Of a stretch of 17,661 nt of DNA, positions 1 through 5,319 are shown in pieces; the first letter of the stretch is position 1; each line of letters starts with the position of its first letter. Below the pieces are notes generated by a model that made no database searches, had not been told where the DNA came from, and was given only the letters and a program-made list of their open reading frames with translations. Source of the DNA: GWE2-40-63 sp050251815 (lineage in GTDB: Bacteria > Bacteroidota > Bacteroidia > Bacteroidales > SZUA-534); contig JBFWMB010000083.1 of NCBI GenBank assembly GCA_050251815.1, forward strand, positions 1-17,661, given 5' to 3'. The translations under genes were made by a program, and so were the position numbers.

Positions 1-174
1 AAAATAAAGATTACACTTTTAAAAAAATTTTGTTTTTCTTTTGAAAAAATTTTAACTTGCTTACGATTTTTTTAAGCAACTGAAATTAATTGCAACTGAC
101 CGGTTTGTATTTTATTACTTAAGCAAAATTAGGTGTGGTTTTAACGGTAATTTGTGAAATAAAACCCTAAGCTT

Positions 175-225
175 ATGAAAAAACTTCATCGCGAAAAAGC
201 CAAATGCCGACGCACGGGCTATTAA
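175..225 (+). CDS. Possible 16-residue micro-ORF
   Basis: An ATG at 175 opens a 16-codon frame, MKKLHREKAKCRRTGY, ending in TAA at 223-225. It is strongly basic (Lys/Arg-rich) and has no recognised family. Its support is the start context: AAAACCC followed by seven bases and ATG, the same arrangement as the starts at 537, 2851 and fmt. The stop codon lies in the loop of a small GC-rich hairpin (CGGGCT at 215-220 with AGCCCG at 227-232). This could be a leader peptide, a decayed gene start or chance. No U-tract follows the hairpin, so it is not a classic terminator. Confidence 0.25.
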   Translation: MKKLHREKAKCRRTGY

Positions 226-250
226 GAGCCCGCCCGCATACTTCAATCGG

Positions 251-510
251 TTTTTGGATGAAACCGGCAGTGGTTTTTACCCTGCCACCGCATTTTTGTC
301 AAAACCTGGCGTAGATTTTTACTTTCGCTGCTGTTTTTTTGAAAACCCAGCCTAAGTTTTGCCATTTACGCGGTTTTTATCCAACCGATCGGTAATTTTG
401 GCAAAAAACAGCGTTGACCTGCCAAAACTACCGTCCGATACGCCGTTCGTTTCTGTTTTGAGCCAAACTTAGCCTAAGTTTGCTCCAAAACATCGTTTTT
501 AGAATAACCG
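251..510. repeat. Degenerate ~41-bp tandem repeat array
   Basis: About six imperfect units of 40-42 bp start near 251, 293, 334, 374, 414 and 456, with a partial one at 496. Each unit has two T-tracts. The first (T4-T7) is followed by AAACC and a GC.TAAG-like block. The second comes 22-23 bp after the first and is followed 17-19 bp later by the next unit, usually after a C.GCG-like end. T-tract starts are 251, 274, 293, 316, 334, 357, 374, 396, 456, 479 and 496. The unit at 414 is the most diverged. The block AGCCTAAGTTT is identical in the units at 334 and 456. A unit length that is not a multiple of three argues against coding. Function unknown. Confidence 0.6.
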
Positions 511-536
511 AATTAATTAATTAAAACCAAACGAGT

Positions 537-1199
537 ATGATTAGTATAGCTGTATCCTTACTGAGTAACGCTGAATTGTTTTCCTTTTCAGCCCAGGTAA
601 TCGACCTGCTTACCCCGGTCGATACCCAAAATTTAGGCATTAAACCCTATGCCGATAATTTTATCACCAAATTTGGGGATTATAAGCAGGCTTACGAAAA
701 ACCACCGGTGTCGGCCCGTGAAATTGTACAAAAAGATGCCTTATGCGATGGATATTTTATTGCCTTAAGCACCCATATACGTAATTTCAGGCACCATCCC
801 GATGCCTCGATGCGCTTAAAGGCCTTAAAACTGTTGGATATTCTGCATAAAGAAGGCAAGCGGGTTTACAGCCTGCCCATGAATAAACAGAGCGCGGCTT
901 TAACGGCAGCCATAAATACCATCGATGCTACGGCTTTAGCCGATGTGGAAGCGTTGGGAGCAGGTACCTGGTATGCTTTCCTGAAAGAGGCGCATAGCGA
1001 TTTTTTGCAGACCATAAGCCAGGTAACCGGCAATAAGGCCGAAAGCGACCAGATTGCCCCGGCAAGCGTTGCACGCAAGGGCCTCGAAGAAGCCATCCGC
1101 CGCTTGCTTACTTTTATTGAGCTGCAATACGGAATTACCGAGGCTGCAGAATTAAACCAATTGCTGGCTCAGATTCAGGCCGTTGCCAATCGGTTCTGA
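537..1199 (+). CDS. Probable DUF6261 family protein
   Basis: This is a 220-residue protein with no signal peptide, no membrane segment and no catalytic motif that I can recognise. It appears largely alpha-helical and is probably cytoplasmic. Its overall pattern resembles the Bacteroidota-restricted DUF6261 family, whose function is not established: an N-terminal helix, a tyrosine-rich segment around residues 38-55, then helices with conserved Leu/Ala spacing. That assignment is from memory of the family's look and is moderate. The ATG at 537 is preceded by TTAAAACCA seven bases upstream, a context shared with other starts here. The gene stands alone, downstream of a degenerate repeat array and upstream of its own hairpin terminator. 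It faces a convergent membrane protein gene. Confidence 0.6.
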   Translation: MISIAVSLLSNAELFSFSAQVIDLLTPVDTQNLGIKPYADNFITKFGDYKQAYEKPPVSAREIVQKDALCDGYFIALSTHIRNFRHHPDASMRLKALKLLDILHKEGKRVYSLPMNKQSAALTAAINTIDATALADVEALGAGTWYAFLKEAHSDFLQTISQVTGNKAESDQIAPASVARKGLEEAIRRLLTFIELQYGITEAAELNQLLAQIQAVANRF

Positions 1200-1212
1200 A
1201 ACCATTTAATTG

Positions 1213-1240
1213 ACGGGAGGCGAAAGTCTCCCGTTTATAA
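1213..1240 (+). terminator. Hairpin terminator after the DUF6261-like gene
   Basis: ACGGGAGGC (1213-1221) pairs with GTCTCCCGT (1226-1234) across a GAAA tetraloop, with one G-U pair. TTTATAA follows. The stem is strong and sits 13 bp past the stop codon at 1199. The T-tract is short, so termination may be partial. Confidence 0.65.
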
Positions 1241-1281
1241 TTAAGTATAAGATCTATTTGTAGCCTATTATAGGCTGCTTC

Positions 1282-1722
1282 TTATTTCTGATAAAAAGGA
1301 AGCACCAGGTACTGGTACACATAGCAACCCACGCAAAAACCAAAAATACATTCCAGGCTCGACAGGGCCGCAATCATCCAGACAATCACAATAGGAGCAG
1401 TTACCAGTCCCGAAAGATGAAGTACCAGGGCCAGCACCAAGAGCAGGGCTCCCAGTCGGGCAGCAAACAGCTTGGGGGCTTTATCAATGGCCTTCGACCG
1501 GAGTTTAAGCCCGCGGCTGATACCGCTTGCTGTATGATGGATCAGGCTTAGCCTGGGTGAGCCAAAACCCCGAACCAGGAAATCGTAGGCCAGAAAAAAC
1601 AAAATCCAGCTTTGGGGATTCCAGGCAAAGGCCGCCAGCAAAATTAAATTCAGCGATGCAGTTACCCGGGGCAGGTGTTCCGGGATTTTTTCATCAGAAA
1701 TAGGACAAATCAACGGTTTCAT
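1282..1722 (-). CDS. DUF4395-like small integral membrane protein
   Basis: This is a 146-residue hydrophobic protein with about four predicted membrane segments, roughly residues 22-37, 38-52, 87-105 and 108-125. An N-terminal CPxSDEKI motif (Cys6) and a C-terminal cluster C125-x4-C130-x2-C133 are typical of DUF4395 proteins. That family has no settled function; members are often found near thiol or sulfur-related genes, and the cysteines suggest redox or metal chemistry. I place the start at the ATG at 1720-1722, because the in-frame ATG at 1782 would make the first 20 codons run through a terminator hairpin. The context TTAAATCCA plus six bases also supports 1722. The gene has a promoter about 190 bp upstream and an attenuator-like leader. 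A palindrome (1262-1276) lies just past its stop. Confidence 0.7.
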   Translation of the reverse strand: MKPLICPISDEKIPEHLPRVTASLNLILLAAFAWNPQSWILFFLAYDFLVRGFGSPRLSLIHHTASGISRGLKLRSKAIDKAPKLFAARLGALLLVLALVLHLSGLVTAPIVIVWMIAALSSLECIFGFCVGCYVYQYLVLPFYQK

Positions 1723-1740
1723 ATACTTTGGATTTAAGGT

Positions 1741-1770
1741 AAAAAAAAAGCCCTCCGAAAGGGAAGGGCT
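1741..1770 (-). terminator. Intrinsic terminator in the DUF4395 gene leader (attenuator)
   Basis: Read on the minus strand, AGCCCTTCC, loop CTTTC, GGAGGGCT and then nine T residues form a textbook intrinsic terminator. It ends only 18 bp before the DUF4395 start codon and downstream of that gene's promoter. There is no coding gene upstream for it to terminate except a 13-codon leader frame, so it fits an attenuator. The 5' arm (CCCTTCCC, complement of 1761-1768) can pair instead with GGGAGGGG in the leader peptide region (complement of 1812-1819). Confidence 0.7.
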
Positions 1771-1797
1771 AATTTTATTCATAACGCAAAAGAATTG

Positions 1798-1839
1798 TTA
1801 ATTCACAGTTACCCCTCCCGAAAAAAGCAGTCGCATCAT
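1798..1839 (-). CDS. Candidate 13-residue leader peptide
   Basis: On the minus strand ATGATG opens a short frame, MMRLLFSGGVTVN, ending in TAA about 28 bp before the terminator hairpin. Codons for the Gly-Gly-Val part contain the GGGAGGGG sequence that can act as antiterminator, so a ribosome on this frame would decide which RNA structure forms. A small hairpin (CATTG 1841-1845 with CAATG 1850-1854) abuts its start. There is no obvious run of one regulatory amino acid; two Met, two Leu and two Gly pairs are the only doublets. I do not recognise the peptide. The existence of translation is inference from the geometry. Confidence 0.45.
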   Translation of the reverse strand: MMRLLFSGGVTVN

Positions 1840-1917
1840 ACATTGGGTACAATGGCGCTTACTTTTGTTCTTTATGGTCGAGGTACTTTTATTCACTTGT
1901 AATGTTTCAATTCGATG

Positions 1918-1949
1918 CAAACATAATAACATTTCTTATTCAGACAAAA
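1918..1949 (-). promoter_or_regulatory. Promoter for the DUF4395 leader transcript
   Basis: On the minus strand TTTTG (1945-1949) is followed after 19 bp by TATGTTTG (1918-1925). This matches the Bacteroidota primary-sigma consensus (-33 TTTG and -7 TAnnTTTG). Transcription would start near 1911 and give a 5' leader of about 190 nt before the ATG at 1722. Confidence 0.6.
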
Positions 1950-2035
1950 TTAAAATAAGATATTTTACTCTTAAATATACATTTTTATTCGTGAGGCTTA
2001 AATTTCATGAGTTTGCGAAAGGAAATTTTCTGGTC

Positions 2036-2165
2036 GAATCCCGACTTATGCCGGGACTGAAAGCGGGAGCGAGGATAAATACCCCGCCTCTTGAGGCGAT
2101 AATAAGAAATTTTTTTTGTAGATACCCCGTCTGCTTGCTGCGGGGAGCTTCATTACCCGGTGATG
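2036..2165. repeat. REP-like cluster of GC-rich hairpins
   Basis: Several short inverted repeats are packed into an otherwise AT-rich spacer. They are TCCCG/CGGGA (2039-2043 with 2052-2056), GCGGG/CCCGC (2063-2067 with 2083-2087), CGCCTC-TT-GAGGCG (2085-2098), and CCCCG/CGGGG (2125-2129 with 2141-2145). Two segments both begin ATACCCCG, near 2080 and 2123, which suggests two diverged copies of one palindromic unit. This is the form of REP/BIME elements in bacterial intergenic regions. Copy number elsewhere in the genome cannot be seen from here. A plus-strand frame through the cluster is not credible as a gene. Confidence 0.45.
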
Positions 2166-2296
2166 AAAAGGCCTCAATAAAATGCATCCAAACTTTGTTT
2201 ACGTACTTCCCTTTTTAGTGTGAGCCCAAGTTTTTAAAAAAAATTATAAGCCCGTACCTTTATTTTTCAAGGCATGAAGCCGGGTCTTAATTTTTT

Positions 2297-2327
2297 TTTG
2301 TATTTGCTTGTAACGAAATAAAATTTG
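2297..2327 (+). promoter_or_regulatory. Possible plus-strand promoter
   Basis: TTTG at 2297-2300 is followed after exactly 19 bp by AAAATTTG (2320-2327). This matches seven of the eight positions of TAnnTTTG, with A in place of the first T. A start near 2334 would give a long leader (about 500 nt) before the TonB-C-like gene at 2851, or about 140 nt before the doubtful ORF at 2472. Confidence 0.4.
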
Positions 2328-2850
2328 TCTCGTCTATAACTCGAAACCTTGATAACAGAAACGTTCTTATTTAATCCTGAAACATTATCAATAAAATTAA
2401 AACCAGGGAGTAGTATCTATATCCTGACCGGAAAAAATACGCTCGCATGTTAACCCTTAAAACCACATATCATGAATACGGTGTCTGATTTTCGAACCTG
2501 TTTAACAAAACCCCTTTTAACCCTTTGGGTAATGGCAACAGGTTTGAAAATTTGGCTTAAATCCTGGACTTTATGGTTAATTGGCCGTCTGCTTAAAGGA
2601 ATTCAAAGTGCATTGTGCTGGTATGCTATAGGCGATGCGTCGCTGGTGCCGGTTTCTGCGCTTGCCTTTAAAGCATCAATGAACACACGGCATCCTGAGC
2701 CCCGGAAAGCTTTGGAAAAGGTAGCCGGAAATTTGGCAGCTAAAAAGACCTTACAAAGTGGTTTTAAGGGAACCCCATGGTTTAAATTACCTCGTGTGGC
2801 ATTAACCCTTGCCGGCACGAATAGTTATATACCCTTAAAACCAAATTATT
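2328..2850 (+). other. Long leader or decayed region before the TonB-C-like gene
   Basis: This segment carries a doubtful 147-codon frame (2472-2915) that runs 65 bp into the next gene. Its product would be rich in Trp and Leu early on and has no family I know. A 13-base sequence, ACCCTTAAAACCA, occurs at 2453-2465 and again at 2831-2843. Each copy lies six or seven bases before an ATG (2472 and 2851), so the two starts have duplicated contexts. TTAACCCTT also recurs at 2450, 2517 and 2802. Possible readings are a long 5' leader, a decayed upstream gene, or a duplication of the start region. Confidence 0.4.
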
Positions 2851-3204
2851 ATGAAAAAATTAGTTTTATTGATGGCAGGCCTGATGATTCTGGCCACATC
2901 GAGTGTAAGTGCTAAACGGTTGCCAACAGCGGCTGCCAAGTTACCTGAAGCTTTCAAGCACAAAATCGAAAAGTCGATTGATTATCCTAAAGAAGCCGTT
3001 GAAAACGGGCTTGAAGGCGATGTGTGGCTGAAAGTATGTGTAAATGAGGAATCGCGGGTAAAAATTATCGATTTAAGTGCTACCAGTCCCGAGTTGGGCG
3101 AGCATGTTAAAAAAGAACTGGGCTCGCTTTATGTAAATAACCCGGGTTGCATGGCCGGCGAGACCTTTTACGTAAAAATACGATTTACGGTAACTAATTT
3201 GTAA
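2851..3204 (+). CDS. Secreted single-domain TonB C-terminal-like protein
   Basis: The protein has 117 residues. Residues 1-21 are a signal peptide (basic MKK, hydrophobic core, SVSA just before Lys22). The remainder matches the TonB C-terminal fold pattern: Y45-P46, then A49 and G53-L-E-G-D-V-W with alternating hydrophobic beta-strand residues, ending in F-Y-V-K-I-R-F-T-V. A real TonB has an N-terminal membrane anchor and Pro-rich linker, and both are absent here. This is therefore a free periplasmic TonB-C-like domain, not an energy transducer by itself. Two cysteines (63 and 100) could form a disulfide after export. The ATG at 2851 is preceded by TTAAAACCA and seven bases. Its role is unknown; binding a TonB-box-like partner is only inference. 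Confidence 0.65.
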   Translation: MKKLVLLMAGLMILATSSVSAKRLPTAAAKLPEAFKHKIEKSIDYPKEAVENGLEGDVWLKVCVNEESRVKIIDLSATSPELGEHVKKELGSLYVNNPGCMAGETFYVKIRFTVTNL

Positions 3205-3270
3205 AGACTTCTTAGTGTTGTTGTTTGCATGCGACGAAGCGTTTCTCAGACGTGGAGCATCGTAGAAAAA

Positions 3271-3305
3271 GCGGATCGGAAAAGCGATCCGTTTTTCTTT
3301 TTTAG
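3271..3305. terminator. Bidirectional terminator between convergent genes
   Basis: CGGATCG (3272-3278) and CGATCCG (3285-3291) form a perfect 7-bp stem with loop GAAAAG. TTTTTCTTTTTTT follows on the plus strand, and a run of five T residues (complement of 3266-3270) follows on the minus strand. It would stop both the TonB-C-like gene and the LacI-family gene, whose stop codon abuts it. Confidence 0.8.
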
Positions 3306-4318
3306 CGGTTCGACGAAGTACGCACAATTAGGGTAGCCGGAACAATAATTTCTTTGGTTTCGCCTTTTCCCAGTTTGCCTTCAATCTGTTCAAACAGCAG
3401 TTTGGCCGCAAGAATACCGATTTTCTCGGGATTTTGGTCCATGGTGGTCAGCGTAGGTTCAATGTAACGCGAGCGGTTGCTGTTCGAGAAGCCCACCACG
3501 GCAATATCGTCGGGAATGTTCAACCCCATTTCCTTAATGGCAAATAAAGCGCCAATGGCCACTTCGTCGTTAATTCCAAAGATGGCATCGGGCGGGGTTT
3601 CCATTTTTAAGAGTTTCAGCGTAGCTTCTTTGGCATCTTCAACCGTTAAATTGCAACGCACAATCAATTTAGAATCGATTTCCATCCGGTGGTTTTCAAG
3701 GGCTGCTTTATAGCCCCGGTAACGGTTGCGTCCGATAAGCATGTGTTCGGGACCGGTTATCAGGGCAATACGCTTGCATTGTTTTTCAATCAGGTGCGAA
3801 ACGGCCAAATAAGCCGCATCGGCGTCGTTGGCCACCACCTTGGGCACGTTAATTTCTTTTGAGGTACGATCAAAAAGTACCAGGGGCACATCGTTCTCCT
3901 GAATGTAGTGTATGTGATCAAATTTATCGGTAGCTTTCGACAGGGAGACAATCATGCCGTCGACCCGGTGATCGATAAAGCCATACACGTTTTTCTGTTC
4001 CTTGTTCCGGTCCTCGTTCGACGAACTCACCAAAACCAGGTATCCGAGTCCGTTGGCTACCTGTTCAATGCCTTTAACCACCGAAGCATAAAAGGCACTA
4101 ACAATTTGTGGAACCACCACACCAATGGAGTAGGATTTTTGGGTTTTTAGGGCAACAGCCATCGAATTGGGGCGGTATTTCAGCTTTTTGGCCATCTCGC
4201 GTACCAATACTTTGGTATCTTCCGATATCTCCGGTTTGTCCTGGAGCGCCCGGGAAACGGTTGAAACCGAAACGCCCAGGGCTTTTGCGATATCTTTAAT
4301 GGTGGCTGCTTTTTTCAT
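3302..4318 (-). CDS. LacI-family transcriptional regulator
   Basis: This 338-residue protein has the usual length and layout of the LacI/GalR family. The N-terminal helix-turn-helix spans residues 6-26 (TIKDIAKALGVSVSTVSRAL). A hinge helix follows around residues 49-60 (RPNSMAVALKTQ). The rest, from about residue 63, is a periplasmic-binding-protein-like effector domain beginning SIGVVVP and including DAIFGINDEVAIGAL and DDIAVVGFSN. It would bind operator DNA as a dimer and respond to a small molecule, most often a sugar or nucleoside. The ligand cannot be read from the sequence. Its upstream region has a 9-bp inverted repeat that may be its own operator. The nearest upstream gene on the strand is cytidine deaminase, so a nucleoside or carbohydrate effector is possible. 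Confidence 0.93.
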   Translation of the reverse strand: MKKAATIKDIAKALGVSVSTVSRALQDKPEISEDTKVLVREMAKKLKYRPNSMAVALKTQKSYSIGVVVPQIVSAFYASVVKGIEQVANGLGYLVLVSSSNEDRNKEQKNVYGFIDHRVDGMIVSLSKATDKFDHIHYIQENDVPLVLFDRTSKEINVPKVVANDADAAYLAVSHLIEKQCKRIALITGPEHMLIGRNRYRGYKAALENHRMEIDSKLIVRCNLTVEDAKEATLKLLKMETPPDAIFGINDEVAIGALFAIKEMGLNIPDDIAVVGFSNSNRSRYIEPTLTTMDQNPEKIGILAAKLLFEQIEGKLGKGETKEIIVPATLIVRTSSNR

Positions 4319-4498
4319 TGTTTACAGGGGTAACACGTAAATAATTAAACTAAATACCAACGATTTTTTGTTTTGTAAGCAAAAAATCAATTAATATTTT
4401 ACAAAAATAGAAAAAAACCATCCACTTGGTTGGTTCCGGAAGGGAAAAACCAGTAAATCGATAAGAATTAATGTTCAAAGCCCTAAAAGCAGGGGGTG
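4319..4498 (-). other. Spacer carrying the lacI-type gene's upstream region
   Basis: This 180-bp AT-rich gap follows cytidine deaminase and precedes the LacI-family gene. On the minus strand TATTTTTG (complement of 4402-4409) fits TAnnTTTG. No clear -33 element precedes it, so the promoter is weakly supported. An inverted repeat follows at 4362-4388. Confidence 0.35.
4362..4388. promoter_or_regulatory. Inverted repeat, candidate operator
   Basis: GATTTTTTG (4362-4370) and CAAAAAATC (4380-4388) are perfect 9-bp inverted arms separated by nine bases. They lie 44 bp upstream of the LacI-family start codon and just downstream of a TAnnTTTG element at 4402-4409. The position suits autoregulation. 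It lacks the central CG common in LacI-family operators, so it might instead serve another factor or be chance in AT-rich DNA. Confidence 0.35.
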
Positions 4499-4981
4499 CT
4501 ATTCCGATAAATTGCTTTTAACAAAATTCAGGGGCAGCAATTGGGCAATGTTTTTAATTACCTGAATCCGTTGCTTTCCAACCAGAATGACTTCGATGGG
4601 CGATTCAAAACGCATCTCTGTTTCGAGCAAAACCTGACGGCAGGCACCACAGGGAGGAACCGGAGTAGCTAAAATTCCGTTACTGTTCGATGCACAAACC
4701 GCAATGGCTTTTACTTTTACATCGGGGAAATTGGAGTTGGCATAAAAGATGGCCACCCGCTCGGCACAAAGCCCTGAAGGATAGGCTGCATTTTCCTGGT
4801 TGTTGGCACTGAAAACTTCGCCATTGGCCAGTAAAACACTGGCTCCCACATTGAAATTGGAATAAGGTGCGTAAGCTTTCAGGGTAGCTTCGCGAGCCTG
4901 CGAAATAAGCTGTTGGTATTCGCTTGATAGCTCTTTTTCTGATTCGTATTCAAATACGGTGGTTATGTATTCCTTTTTCAC
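4499..4981 (-). CDS. cdd: Cytidine deaminase
   Basis: This 160-residue enzyme hydrolyses cytidine and deoxycytidine to uridine and deoxyuridine in pyrimidine salvage; it is cytoplasmic. The catalytic core is complete. C72-A73-E74 supplies one zinc ligand and the proton-shuttling glutamate, and P110-C111-G112-A113-C114 supplies the two other zinc cysteines. NVGASVL (44-50) and the N-Q-E-N-A-A-Y segment (61-67) match the substrate-binding region. Three cysteine ligands mark the small homotetrameric class. The start is a GTG at 4981: in-frame stops lie just upstream, and the next Met is residue 123. It is the only protein-coding gene start here that is clearly not ATG. A divergent gene for a glucosaminidase lies upstream. 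Confidence 0.93.
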   Translation of the reverse strand: MKKEYITTVFEYESEKELSSEYQQLISQAREATLKAYAPYSNFNVGASVLLANGEVFSANNQENAAYPSGLCAERVAIFYANSNFPDVKVKAIAVCASNSNGILATPVPPCGACRQVLLETEMRFESPIEVILVGKQRIQVIKNIAQLLPLNFVKSNLSE

Positions 4982-5319
4982 AAGAATTTATTTTAGTTAA
5001 ATACATGGTTGTACCTACCGGACAACCTGTTTTTTTATCACGAAAACCCTGCTGCTTAATTAACTTAAAACAGCGCGTTTCCGTTTTTTTAGCCGCCAAA
5101 TGTACGAATTTTACTGGTAATAATCCTGTAAAATGAAGTAAAACAAAGCCGTTTGCCAATTATTTTTATAAAATACAGCAAAATTTCCTATAAAAACGGA
5201 ATACCGCAGCACATTGACTTGGTTTGGAGCAGTTGTTAATTACTATTTTACAAGTTTTGTGTTTCGATGGTAAGGGGCAAACAGAAAAGTTCTATTTTGG
5301 CAGCTTAAAAGAAAGATAC
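4982..5319. other. Divergent intergenic region between cdd and the glucosaminidase gene
   Basis: No gene is visible in this 338-bp gap. It holds the cdd -7 element at 5097-5104. For the plus-strand gene I see only a TTTG-like element in the stretch 5221-5265 and no matching TAnnTTTG. An upstream in-frame extension of the glucosaminidase gene from a TTG at 5224 would destroy the signal peptide position and is rejected. Confidence 0.5.
5097..5104 (-). promoter_or_regulatory. Possible cdd promoter -7 element
   Basis: On the minus strand TACATTTG matches TAnnTTTG exactly and lies 116 bp before the GTG start. No good TTTG occurs 19-20 bp upstream, so only the -7 half is supported. Confidence 0.35.

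Larger units (their letters stand above)
1..536. other. Intergenic region upstream of the DUF6261-like gene
   Basis: This stretch has no convincing long gene. Positions 1-170 are very AT-rich. They include a small hairpin (TTGCTTA at 57-63 with TAAGCAA at 73-79) and, on the minus strand, a TAnnTTTG-like element (124-131) that could drive a gene lying to the left of the window. Positions 175-225 hold a possible micro-ORF, and 251-510 hold a degenerate tandem repeat; both are listed separately. I found no good plus-strand promoter for the downstream gene, so its start of transcription is unknown. Confidence 0.6.

Noticed and set aside
251..510. CRISPR array
   Set aside because: Units are contiguous and diverged, without conserved direct repeats separated by unique spacers, and no cas genes are present.
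251..510. Integron attC sites or a diversity-generating retroelement template
   Set aside because: There is no integrase or reverse transcriptase in the window, no conserved attC boxes, and no matching variable region.
1262..1276. Palindrome AGCCTAT-T-ATAGGCT as terminator of the DUF4395 gene
   Set aside because: The position fits, but there is no T-tract on the minus strand after it, so I did not list it as a terminator.
1723..1782. N-terminal extension of the DUF4395 protein to the ATG at 1782
   Set aside because: The extra codons are the terminator hairpin and its T-tract; the family starts at the MKPLICP segment.
1865..2218. A 117-codon plus-strand frame
   Set aside because: It runs through a minus-strand promoter and GC-rich palindromes, has no family resemblance, and its sequence is explained by the REP-like hairpins.
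2472..2915. A 147-codon plus-strand frame as a real gene
   Set aside because: It overlaps 65 bp of a well-supported gene with a signal peptide, and its product has no recognisable features. I kept it only as an observation because its start context is duplicated.
5224..5319. Longer glucosaminidase starting at TTG 5224
   Set aside because: It would bury the clear signal peptide that begins at the ATG at 5320.
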